Source: a virus | Direction: 5' to 3' (one strand) | DNA: 64,000 bases | Virus record (IMG/VR): IMGVR_UViG_3300023184_008416 | Span: 62,001-126,000 of that record | Shown: piece by piece, positions 8,780 through 16,400 of the stretch | Numbering within the stretch: position 1 is the stretch's first letter | Layout: every line of letters begins with the position of its first letter | The notes under the pieces: model-generated | What the model was told of the DNA's origin: nothing | The model's input: only the letters and a program-made list of their open reading frames with translations | The model's database searches: none | Position numbers and translations under genes: made by a program

Positions 8780-10681
8780 ATGAAATCATTTTCACTAGAT
8801 CAACTCGCGGAAGGCATCCGCGATCGTAACGTCGGCGCTGAACGCAGCCGACTCATTGAAAAGTGGAGCCGCACAGGCCTCCTCCGCGGACTCGACGGCT
8901 TCAAGCGCGAAGCAATGTCGCAACTCCTCGAAAATCAGGCAGCACAGGTCCTCAAGGAGAGCAACAGCCTCTCCACCGGCGGTGGCAGCGTTGCCTCCTC
9001 CGGCCAGATCCAAGGCTTCACCAACATCGCTTTCCCAATCGTTCGCCGCGTCTTCGGTGGCCTCGTTGCCAACGAACTCGTCTCGATCCAACCAATGAGC
9101 CTCCCAAGCGGACTCATCTTCTACATCGACTACACCTACGGCAGTAACAAGGGTGGCGATGCAGGTGATCTCCTCTCTAACTCGGCTACATACGAGACAT
9201 ACACCCGCGGACAGTCCATCTACAACAACCCAACCGGCCGCGGCGTGCAGTCTGGTTCGTTGGCAACAGGTGGTATGTACGACCTCGTCAATGTTGGTTA
9301 CAGCAAGGTTCACAAGGCCTCGCTCGCCATCTCCGCTTCCAACGCTGATATCGGTGCTTGGAAGGGTGCCGATGGAACAACCTGGGCAGCTGCTGCAGCA
9401 GTTGCAACTCAGCTTGATCTCAGCGGCAGCAACGCTCGCTTCCTCAACTTCGACCCACAGGTCGACACAGACGTCACACAAAATCTTCTCGACGTTTGCT
9501 TCGTCCACGTTCCAACCTCCGCCATCGCGGCCGTCGTTCCAAACGCCGACCTCCTCGCGGTGGAAAATGCTGCTCTCTTTGGTTTCACATCAAACGGAAA
9601 CGCAGCTGCTTGGGGCGAGACATATCAAGGTGGAACAGGCGTCCTCAACCTTCGCCGTCTCACCAAGCGTGGTAACTGGACAGGTTCGGTCTTCACACCA
9701 GACCAACTCAACGGTTCTCACTATCAGTTCGTTGTGAAGCTCTCTAATGGCGGATCGGTTCCATCCGTTGGAACTGCTGCACTCACCGGCTCCTTCGCAA
9801 TTGCTGATAACGTAACAGCAACCTCTGGCGGTACAGGTTCAACTCTCACAGTGCCTTCCTTTGAGTCTGACTTCGGTGCAACCCCATCGCCAGCAATCCC
9901 AGAGATCGACATCAAGATCGAGTCAATCGCCATCACAGCTCAGACCCGTAAGCTCCGTGCTCGTTGGTCGCCAGAGCTCGCACAGGATCTCAACGCTTAC
10001 CACAGCCTCGACGCTGAGGTGGAGCTCACCTCGATCCTCTCGGAGCAAATTGCCCTCGAGATCGATCGCGAGATCCTCAACGACCTCCTCGCAACCGCCA
10101 ACGGCGCGAACTACTACTGGTCTCGTGCACCAGGCAAGTTCGTCAACAAAACAACCGGTGCTCAAATCTCGTTAGCTTCCAGCTTCCAGATTGGTCCACA
10201 ATTCACCGGTACTGTCCGCGAATGGTACGAGACCCTCATCGAAACAATCATCGACGTGGCAAACTCCATCCACCGCAAGACCCTCCGCGGATCCGCGAAC
10301 TTCATGGTCACAAGCCCTGACATCGCAACAATCCTCGAGAGCTCCGTCCTCTACAAGCCCAAGTACACACTCGACGGCGAGGGCCAGGTCGGATCACCAT
10401 TCACCATCGGCGCAGAACAAATCGGTACCCTTAGCAACCGCTTCACCGTCTACAAAGATCCTTACTTCATCCGTAACAAGATCCTCGTCGGCTACAAAGG
10501 CGGCTCCTACCTCGAGACCGGCTACGTCTACGCTCCTTACGTGCCACTCATCGTGACACCAACCATCTTCGCACCAGAGGATTTCACACCCCGCAAGGGC
10601 GTCATGACTCGCTATGGTAAGAAAATGGTGAGATCAGATTTTTACGGCACGGTGACTTGTTTAGACATGAATATCATATAA
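8780..10681 (+). CDS. 23: Major capsid protein (T4 gp23-like, HK97 fold)
   Basis: This is the main shell protein of the head. Family features include LIEKWSRTGLLRGLDGF near the N-terminus, FPIVRRVFGGLVANELVSIQ (about residues 85-105) and a conserved C-terminal part (YVYAPYVPLIVTP, then FTPRKGVMTRYGKKMV). The 633-residue length exceeds T4 gp23 (521). A gp21-type cleavage site LKE is predicted at residues 58-60, close to T4's cleavage after residue 65, so residues 1-60 are probably removed on maturation. Codon use is strongly skewed to C-ending codons, as expected for a very abundant protein. A TTGGAG site precedes the ATG and a strong terminator follows the stop. Confidence 0.95.
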   Translation: MKSFSLDQLAEGIRDRNVGAERSRLIEKWSRTGLLRGLDGFKREAMSQLLENQAAQVLKESNSLSTGGGSVASSGQIQGFTNIAFPIVRRVFGGLVANELVSIQPMSLPSGLIFYIDYTYGSNKGGDAGDLLSNSATYETYTRGQSIYNNPTGRGVQSGSLATGGMYDLVNVGYSKVHKASLAISASNADIGAWKGADGTTWAAAAAVATQLDLSGSNARFLNFDPQVDTDVTQNLLDVCFVHVPTSAIAAVVPNADLLAVENAALFGFTSNGNAAAWGETYQGGTGVLNLRRLTKRGNWTGSVFTPDQLNGSHYQFVVKLSNGGSVPSVGTAALTGSFAIADNVTATSGGTGSTLTVPSFESDFGATPSPAIPEIDIKIESIAITAQTRKLRARWSPELAQDLNAYHSLDAEVELTSILSEQIALEIDREILNDLLATANGANYYWSRAPGKFVNKTTGAQISLASSFQIGPQFTGTVREWYETLIETIIDVANSIHRKTLRGSANFMVTSPDIATILESSVLYKPKYTLDGEGQVGSPFTIGAEQIGTLSNRFTVYKDPYFIRNKILVGYKGGSYLETGYVYAPYVPLIVTPTIFAPEDFTPRKGVMTRYGKKMVRSDFYGTVTCLDMNII

Positions 10682-10703
10682 TCACAAACTACCAAGTTTG
10701 AGC

Positions 10704-10738
10704 GGAAAGGCCTTCGAAAGAGGGCCTTTTTGCTTTTC
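10704..10738 (+). terminator. Rho-independent terminator after the capsid gene
   Basis: A 10-bp stem (AAAGGCCTTC paired with GAGGGCCTTT) encloses a GAAA tetraloop, with one G-U pair, and is followed by a T-run. It lies 24 bases after the capsid stop and would end the head-module transcript. Confidence 0.9.
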
Positions 10739-10750
10739 TGCTGTTTGTTT

Positions 10751-10779
10751 TTTACAATTCGCTAATTACCATGTATTTT
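10751..10779 (+). promoter_or_regulatory. Sigma70-like promoter for the TnsA-like nuclease gene
   Basis: TTTACA and TATTTT are separated by 17 bases. The -10 box ends only 6 bases before the ATG at 10786, so the transcript would be leaderless or nearly so. No Shine-Dalgarno sequence precedes that ATG, which agrees. Confidence 0.5.
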
Positions 10780-10785
10780 TAAATC

Positions 10786-11646
10786 ATGATTACATGCAAA
10801 GAATGTGGTTGCGAATGTTCGGCTCAGAATGCTTTAGGATATCACTTACGATCTCATGGTCTGTCATATCCTGACTATGTTGTCAAACACGAATACGATA
10901 ATGTTTGGCCTCATTGTCATTGTGGAATAAAACTTCATTATAAGAAAGGAGGCTTTTCTCGTTTCTGTTCTAAGTCTTGTGCAGTGAGTGGAACCAATAA
11001 TCCAATGTCAGGAAAGATTGGAGATAAATCTCCGAATTATGGATTGAAAAGAACCAAAGAACAATTAAAGCATTATTCTGAAGGTTCCAAGAAGCGATGG
11101 CAGATTCATGGTAATAAGCTTCGAGAGATGATGCAGACATCGGAATACAGAGAAGCTCAATCAAAATCAAACAAAATTTCCTATGCAACTTCAGATAGAG
11201 CCAAAAGAACATCAGAATCAGTCAACCGTTTCTGGGCCGAATCACCTTTGGCCCCTGTTCTTCGTGAGGAAGCATCACAACGAGCGATTAAGTTACTTTC
11301 AGAAAACAAGATTGGACCACAGGCACCATTCAAACGTGAGACTTTGATTAATCCATGGACAGGCGAAGAAGAGCACATGCATTCATCATGGGAGTCTATC
11401 TTTTTCCAGTCGTGCATTTCAAGAAGATATGAAGTGACTAAGAATCATGGAATAACGATTCCATATAGGCATCCAGATGGAACGACTAGAAACTATATTC
11501 CTGATTTCTTTGGGAAGGAAGACAGGGTGTTGTACGAGATGAAGGGACGACATGATGAAGTCGATGAAGCTAAATGGTTAGCAGCACAGGAATATTGCGA
11601 CAGAATGGGTTGGGGATTTGTGGTGATGTTGTCTCCTGAAATTTGA
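10786..11646 (+). CDS. Free-standing endonuclease: C2H2 finger, NUMOD3-like motif, TnsA-like PD-(D/E)xK nuclease
   Basis: The 286-residue product starts with a finger (C4, C7, H20, H24) of the MucR/Ros type, ending HGLSYPDYV. A second Cys/His cluster follows (about residues 45-66) and then a NUMOD3-like segment (SPNYGLKRTKEQLKHYSEGS). The C-terminal nuclease shows SSWESIFFQ, RNYIPDFFG and LYEMKGR, the E, D and E-x-K positions of the TnsA-like fold. This is the same pattern as the gp4-like protein at 24072. It probably acts as a homing endonuclease inserted after the capsid gene. The function is inferred; the motifs are visible. Confidence 0.75.
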   Translation: MITCKECGCECSAQNALGYHLRSHGLSYPDYVVKHEYDNVWPHCHCGIKLHYKKGGFSRFCSKSCAVSGTNNPMSGKIGDKSPNYGLKRTKEQLKHYSEGSKKRWQIHGNKLREMMQTSEYREAQSKSNKISYATSDRAKRTSESVNRFWAESPLAPVLREEASQRAIKLLSENKIGPQAPFKRETLINPWTGEEEHMHSSWESIFFQSCISRRYEVTKNHGITIPYRHPDGTTRNYIPDFFGKEDRVLYEMKGRHDEVDEAKWLAAQEYCDRMGWGFVVMLSPEI

Positions 11647-11701
11647 TTATTACAACCCCAGATTTGTTGATACTATATAGTCCATATAAGGGTGTAATGA
11701 C

Positions 11702-13132
11702 ATGGACTGTAGGTTATGCGACTTTCGACACGATGACGCAAAGAAGCTGACCAATCACATCAGATCCGAACATGGATTGTCTTCTGAGGACTACACGGTA
11801 AGGGTTTATCATGATGGAATAAAGCCTGTCTGTAGGGAATGTCAAGCTCCTGTTAGGTATGTTTCTTTCTCTTTCAAGGCTTTCTGTAAGGATCATTCGT
11901 ACCTTGCCATGAAGGAAGGTGGATCTCGTGGTGGAAAAGCAGGGGCGTGGAATCGGGGATTGACGAAGGAAACAAATTTACGTATTAAAGAACAATCACT
12001 TAAAATGACGGGAGTTGGTAATCATTTTTATGGTCGTCAACATTCTCGAGATGCCTTACAAAAAATTAGCTTAAGTAAGTTATTGACAACATCATCTTTG
12101 CAAGAAAGATTATTTTCAAGGCAAAAAGAATTCAAATTAGTAACCTCAATTGATGATTACAAATCAAGGCAAGATCAGTATCTGTCATTTGAGTGTTTGA
12201 TTTGTGGTGAGATACAACCCAAGACATTACAAGCCTTTGAAAGAGGTAGTAGGTGTTATCGTTGTTACCCGGTTGGTAAATCCAATTGGGAATTAGATGT
12301 ATTTTCTTATGTTCAGATAAATGTTCCAGATGCAGTATCAGGAGACAAGAAGATTATTTCTCCGAAGGAGATTGACATTTATGTTCCTTCCAAAAAATTT
12401 GGAATTGAATGTCACGGATTGTATTGGCACAGTGAAGGAGCCAAACAAGATGAAATCTTTGACAAGAACAAACATTTAGATAAGTTCGTGTTGGCTTCCA
12501 ACAAAGGAATAAAGTTATTGCAGATATTTGAGGATGAGTGGAGAGACAAGAGAGAGATCTGTGAATCTATGATTCTTCATCGTTTAGGATTGAGCCAGCA
12601 TCGATGTAAGACATGGTCAACAAAAGTTGCAGAGTTGAGTACGAAAGAGCAAAGAGACTTCTTTGATTCTACGCATATCTCGGGTTACGTTCCATCAAAG
12701 ATCGTATGGGGATTGAAAGACAGGACTGGCAAAGTTGTAGCAGGATTGTCGTTGCGTGTTCCTCGTCATGGTAAGAAGTATGAAAGTTTTTTGGAGATAG
12801 CTCGATTTAGTACTGCTTTAAAAACATCTGTTCCTGGTGGTTTGTCTAAGTTATTAAAACGAGCAAAATCTTGGTGTGTTGAAAATGGATACAAGGGTAT
12901 CATGACTTATGTGGATAAACGTGTGGGTGAAGGAAATGGTTACAAATCTGCAGGATTTAAGCTAAGTGGATCGACATCCGCCGATTATTGGTACACCGAT
13001 AATCATTTACGTTATGACAGATTTAAATTCCGCGCCCAAAACGGCAAATCAGAAAAACAAATTGTTTCTGATGCCAAAGTTTCCAGGATTTATGGTTGTG
13101 GATCGCTGGTATTAATTTGCGAAATTTTATGA
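11702..13132 (+). CDS. Homing endonuclease: C2H2 finger, NUMOD3-like, Vsr-like nuclease, GNAT-like C-terminal domain
   Basis: The 476-residue product is modular. It has a finger at residues 3-24 (C3, C6, H19, H24), a second Cys-rich site, a WNRGLTKETNLRI motif, a NUMOD3-like NHFYGRQHSRDALQKIS, and a Cys pair module (CLIC, CYRC). A Vsr-like core follows (EIDIYVPSKKFGIECHGLYW, then LLQIFEDEWRDK). The last about 170 residues resemble a GNAT acyltransferase fold (VPGGLSKLL, NGYKSAGF). The same C-terminal half occurs in the minus-strand gene ending at 35844. A mobile element role is inferred. The promoter is probably just upstream (TATAAG 11 bases before ATG). Confidence 0.8.
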   Translation: MDCRLCDFRHDDAKKLTNHIRSEHGLSSEDYTVRVYHDGIKPVCRECQAPVRYVSFSFKAFCKDHSYLAMKEGGSRGGKAGAWNRGLTKETNLRIKEQSLKMTGVGNHFYGRQHSRDALQKISLSKLLTTSSLQERLFSRQKEFKLVTSIDDYKSRQDQYLSFECLICGEIQPKTLQAFERGSRCYRCYPVGKSNWELDVFSYVQINVPDAVSGDKKIISPKEIDIYVPSKKFGIECHGLYWHSEGAKQDEIFDKNKHLDKFVLASNKGIKLLQIFEDEWRDKREICESMILHRLGLSQHRCKTWSTKVAELSTKEQRDFFDSTHISGYVPSKIVWGLKDRTGKVVAGLSLRVPRHGKKYESFLEIARFSTALKTSVPGGLSKLLKRAKSWCVENGYKGIMTYVDKRVGEGNGYKSAGFKLSGSTSADYWYTDNHLRYDRFKFRAQNGKSEKQIVSDAKVSRIYGCGSLVLICEIL

Positions 13133-13140
13133 TACTTAAT
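13131..13140 (+). promoter_or_regulatory. Candidate late promoter motif (GATACTTAAT)
   Basis: This copy of the recurrent GATACTTAA motif overlaps the end of the nuclease gene. It lies 83 bases before the start of the beta-rich virion protein at 13224, in an AT-rich stretch. Confidence 0.35.
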
Positions 13141-13223
13141 ATTTTTATTTATGAATTACAATGACAAATTTATATTTATGAATTGATAACTTCACATTGA
13201 AGTTATGTATGAAGGAGAGCAAG

Positions 13224-13778
13224 ATGACGACTGTAAAAATTAATGATGTTGTTGGGTTACAGGTTTCTCAGGTGGGTTCTGGCGTCGAAATTTCAAGTCC
13301 GTTGTCTACAACGGGAAACGCCACGATTACAAGTGACCTGTCTGTTGGAGGAAACACCACTCTCAGCGGCACCTACCTCACGATGGCCGGCGTCACTCAG
13401 ACAGGCGACCGCCGTGCGATCATCGGGAGCGGTCTCGTACTCACTTCAGCAGAGAGCGGAGCCGTTCTCATACCTGGAGGGTCTGCTCAGACGTTCACGC
13501 TTCCTGCCCCCGCTCAAGGACTTCGCTTCAAGATGTATGCTGCCACCGCTGCAGCCCATAAGATCCAGGTTCCCGCCGGGTCCGCAAAGATCTACGGCAA
13601 TGCCATCAACACGAATAACGGAGCCGCCTCCGCGGCCGAAGGTCAACAGGTCACGGCTGCAATATCCGTTGCTTTCGGTGTTGCTTATCAGACAGGTGAT
13701 TTCATGGAAGTCGTCTGCAACGGCACCCACTGGTTCCTCCATGCGGTGACCAATGATCCGCTTACGATTGCAACATGA
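13224..13778 (+). CDS. Beta-rich virion surface or decoration-type protein
   Basis: The start is the ATG after GAAGGAGAGC; an upstream in-frame ATG-like start would lie over that site. The 184-residue product is almost entirely beta-prone (Gly, Thr, Ser, Val, Ala), with short repeats such as ATITSDLSVGGNTTLSG, as in phage fibres and head decorations. It lacks signal and membrane segments. The first about 30 codons are AT-rich while the rest uses G/C-ending codons like the capsid gene. This suggests a mosaic or a highly expressed structural protein. The specific role is unknown. Confidence 0.65.
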   Translation: MTTVKINDVVGLQVSQVGSGVEISSPLSTTGNATITSDLSVGGNTTLSGTYLTMAGVTQTGDRRAIIGSGLVLTSAESGAVLIPGGSAQTFTLPAPAQGLRFKMYAATAAAHKIQVPAGSAKIYGNAINTNNGAASAAEGQQVTAAISVAFGVAYQTGDFMEVVCNGTHWFLHAVTNDPLTIAT

Positions 13779-13780
13779 TT

Positions 13781-13808
13781 TTGACTGTTGTAAAGATTGA
13801 AGTATAAT
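13781..13808 (+). promoter_or_regulatory. Sigma70-like promoter for the HNH gene
   Basis: TTGACT and TATAAT are separated by 16 bases, a near-consensus promoter. The predicted transcription start falls at about 13815, exactly at an in-frame GTG. This decides the start of the HNH gene and implies a leaderless mRNA. Confidence 0.65.
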
Positions 13809-13814
13809 GTTGTT

Positions 13815-14171
13815 GTGAAGCGTCGCAGACATGGTCAGGACAAGTTACTCAAGGATCGGTGTGAGGTTTGTGGGTATGACCGGTCTGCGGCGTTGAACGT
13901 TCATCACATCATTCCGCGGTGTGATCCTCGGTGTACCAATAACAACGAGAATTTGGCGGTATTGTGTCATTCGTGCCATGACCTGGTACATGCCGGTGAG
14001 ATCACGATAATAGGTGTGTATTCATCTACGGCCGGTAGAAAATTATTGTGGTTTAAAGAAGGGGAAATACCTCCAATAGAAAAAGAATTTTGGTTGGTCA
14101 AGGAGAATCCACTGGTGATACGAGGTAAAGTCACGCCGCACCGGTCAGATCGTGGTGAAAATAATTTATAA
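13815..14171 (+). CDS. Small free-standing HNH endonuclease
   Basis: A Cys-Cys-bound HNH core is clear: CEVCGYDRSAALNVHHIIPR, then NNNENLAVLCHSCHDLVH. The treble-clef zinc cysteines (CEVC, CHSC) and the HH/N/H residues are all present. Its length is about 118 residues, with a basic N-terminus and an unassigned C-terminal extension. The GTG start is chosen because the longer TTG start at 13797 would lie inside the promoter. Unlike the other nucleases here it has no N-terminal C2H2 finger. It is probably a homing-type nuclease. Confidence 0.8.
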   Translation: MKRRRHGQDKLLKDRCEVCGYDRSAALNVHHIIPRCDPRCTNNNENLAVLCHSCHDLVHAGEITIIGVYSSTAGRKLLWFKEGEIPPIEKEFWLVKENPLVIRGKVTPHRSDRGENNL

Positions 14172-14223
14172 ATTCGTTGTTGATTTTGTCTAGATTCGCC
14201 TACCTAATTTTAGGAGGTGGATT

Positions 14224-14436
14224 ATGGATCCCGTCCTTAAACCAACGTCTGTTGGTTCAATGTTGTTTCAATTGAAGTCTGAGTTAGAGGTTATCTCTCG
14301 GTCTGTGCAGGTGTGGAGGCAGATGGGAGTGAATGGCACTGGGTTGATGCCCATATCTGTTTTGCCGATGGAGGCAAAATTGAACAAGGTGATTTCTGAG
14401 ATTGATGAAATGATACGTCTTGTTTCTAAGATATGA
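14224..14436 (+). CDS. 70-residue helical protein of unknown function
   Basis: It has a strong ribosome-binding site (TAGGAGGTGG). The product is helical with a leucine/isoleucine pattern suitable for a short coiled coil and contains no Cys. It shares no motif I recognise. It sits between the HNH gene and another small helical gene, before the fibre genes. Confidence 0.55.
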   Translation: MDPVLKPTSVGSMLFQLKSELEVISRSVQVWRQMGVNGTGLMPISVLPMEAKLNKVISEIDEMIRLVSKI

Positions 14437-14474
14437 TCTGTGGATAATTTGATATTCTTTTAATAATTAGAATA

Positions 14475-14846
14475 GTGTCAAAGCGCAGCAAACAAGACGT
14501 TTTATTGCAAGACCTAGAATCTCAGATTCTGTTGCGTCAAGTTATACGTGAGCAGATTGTTACCTTGTCAGAAATTAAAGGGAAAATACGACCAATTGAT
14601 CCAAAACAAAAACCAGGATTTGAACAATTGGACGTCAATCCAAAAACGTTCGATGCTAAAAAGTTGGCTATGATATTAGGGTTTCCAACGTCCAAGATTG
14701 ATTCAATAACCAAAAAAGCAGAACAGGGTTCAAAAAGATCTCCTGATGACAATGCTCTTTATGCTGATTTGTTGATTAAGGCGATTGAATCACCTAAAGT
14801 TCTTTCGCAAGTTATGGCTATTTTTAAAAAGGTTAAACCGTTTTAA
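14475..14846 (+). CDS. 123-residue basic helical protein of unknown function
   Basis: The frame starts at GTG with no clear Shine-Dalgarno sequence. An AT-rich TAGAAT lies just upstream, so the start or a leaderless transcript remains open. The product is Lys-rich and helical. A segment near residues 58-78 (AKKLAMILGFPTSKIDSITK) looks like a possible helix-turn-helix, but this is weak. No family is recognised. Confidence 0.5.
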   Translation: MSKRSKQDVLLQDLESQILLRQVIREQIVTLSEIKGKIRPIDPKQKPGFEQLDVNPKTFDAKKLAMILGFPTSKIDSITKKAEQGSKRSPDDNALYADLLIKAIESPKVLSQVMAIFKKVKPF

Positions 14847-15005
14847 TAACAGTTAAAGTTAATTCATTTATTGAATGTTGTTGTAGAATGACCGGAATTG
14901 TCCTATATAATTTGGACACGGCGTTCAATGAGTTTACATATTAATTTAGGTTTGTCAAACATCTTTTATTGTATCCCGTTATTGGGTATAATGGTGGGTT
15001 GAGAC

Positions 15006-16388
15006 ATGGTAGCCAAACGGATAATAGATGACCACACGGAGTTGGTTAATATTGGTACGCTTGGTCACGATCAATTGGATTCCGTCGTCAATGATACACC
15101 ATTTTTGGTGTTGTCAGGATCGAATTCTGATTTAGCTTCGAGCTCTCGTAGACTGGTTGCGGGTAGCGGGATCACCTTACAAGATTCAGGGCCTGCTGGT
15201 GATTTAACAATAACTGCAGACGTTACAGGCAGCAATTATACTTTTGAAAATGATTTGACAGTGTCTTTGTCGGGAGGAAGATCTTTTGGAAGGTATGCAT
15301 CTGGTGAAAAAATACCAGCTCAGGGCAAGACGCCTGCTGAGGTCATTTTACTTGCGATAGCAGAGCCCATTGATCCGACAATTTCCTTGACTACGCCAAC
15401 CTCAATTCCCTTTAATCAAACGTCTATCAATAATGTTCTTAATTTTAGTTATACGATAAACAGCCTTGGTGCTTCTGTGGCGAGTGTTGTCTTAGAGTGG
15501 AGAAGAAATAATTCTGGCAATTGGACGACCTTGTCTGTTGACAGCAATTTGTTGACATATATGCATGTAACAGTTGATACAAATTACAACTCTCAATCTT
15601 TTAATTACCGTTATACCGTAATTGATACCTTGGGAGCTACTTCAATTGGGACATTGGACATAACACCCCAAAGTTATGTGGCACCGTCCGTGTCGCTCTT
15701 GTTGTCAGAAATTGTTTCTGGGGGAGTTACCGGAGAATCTACTTATAAGAGGGAAAAGGGAAATATAAATTCTACTCTGAGTGGAACTGTGACAAGAAAC
15801 AGCGTCAACATTCCAGTGACAAGTTATTCTGTGCAATATCAGGTTAATGGTTCAGGATCTTGGAATGACGTTCCAGGATTATCCAGCGTTGTTGTGGCTG
15901 GCAATCCATCGTCAGTTTCGATTCCTTTGACAACACATACAGACGAAAATCTTAAGACATCCGCAAGCCTGTCTTATAGAGTTCTTGTAGTTGATGAGTA
16001 TCAGACACACATTTCCAGTTTTGTGACAGGTGGTAATACCACAATTAATTTTCTTAACGTTGTTTTTTATTCTCCCACATCTTCTGTCCCGTCTGTCTCG
16101 TCTGATGTTAGATCCTTGTCTAACAAAATCTTTACAGACGGCACAAATCCATTCATTTTAAATACAGGTAACGTGGACAGGAATTTTTCTGTTGCTGTTC
16201 CTTCGAATCTTTCAATTACTAATGTCGTCGATATTGATGCACTGAACGCGGATATTACGTCGAATTATGTTCAGTCTACATTTAACGTTAATGATGCCGG
16301 AGGATCATCGGTCACTTATCACGTATATACTTTGACGAATGCCATACCTTATGGAGCCAATCACAGGCACCAGGTGACAAGGGGATAG
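15006..16388 (+). CDS. Virion surface protein with Ig/fibronectin-like repeats
   Basis: The 460-residue product begins with a short linker (LGHDQLDSVVNDTPFLVLSG) and a motif LVAGSGITLQDSGPAGDLTI. Related versions of this motif occur in the next gene. From about residue 120 it contains two or three Ser/Thr-rich beta domains of Ig or fibronectin III type (for example SYTINSLGASVASVVLEWR). Such proteins decorate heads or tail fibres and bind host surfaces. The 160-base gap upstream holds two TATAAT boxes (14906 and 14987) without convincing -35 boxes. The fibre or adhesin role is inferred from composition and the collagen-like neighbour. Confidence 0.65.
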   Translation: MVAKRIIDDHTELVNIGTLGHDQLDSVVNDTPFLVLSGSNSDLASSSRRLVAGSGITLQDSGPAGDLTITADVTGSNYTFENDLTVSLSGGRSFGRYASGEKIPAQGKTPAEVILLAIAEPIDPTISLTTPTSIPFNQTSINNVLNFSYTINSLGASVASVVLEWRRNNSGNWTTLSVDSNLLTYMHVTVDTNYNSQSFNYRYTVIDTLGATSIGTLDITPQSYVAPSVSLLLSEIVSGGVTGESTYKREKGNINSTLSGTVTRNSVNIPVTSYSVQYQVNGSGSWNDVPGLSSVVVAGNPSSVSIPLTTHTDENLKTSASLSYRVLVVDEYQTHISSFVTGGNTTINFLNVVFYSPTSSVPSVSSDVRSLSNKIFTDGTNPFILNTGNVDRNFSVAVPSNLSITNVVDIDALNADITSNYVQSTFNVNDAGGSSVTYHVYTLTNAIPYGANHRHQVTRG

Positions 16389-16400
16389 TGGGTTGATATC

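Noticed and set aside
8795-9508. Long minus-strand open frame opposite the capsid gene (237 codons)
   Set aside because: It arises from the C-ending-codon bias of the capsid gene, has no ribosome-binding site or recognisable domain, and lies wholly inside a certain gene.
13797-13814. TTG start for the small HNH gene
   Set aside because: The -10 box TATAAT lies within these bases, so the start at GTG 13815 is more likely.
14881-14992. Two TATAAT boxes before the Ig-like protein gene as promoters
   Set aside because: Neither has a convincing -35 box at 16-18 bases. They are mentioned only as possible and not listed as promoters.
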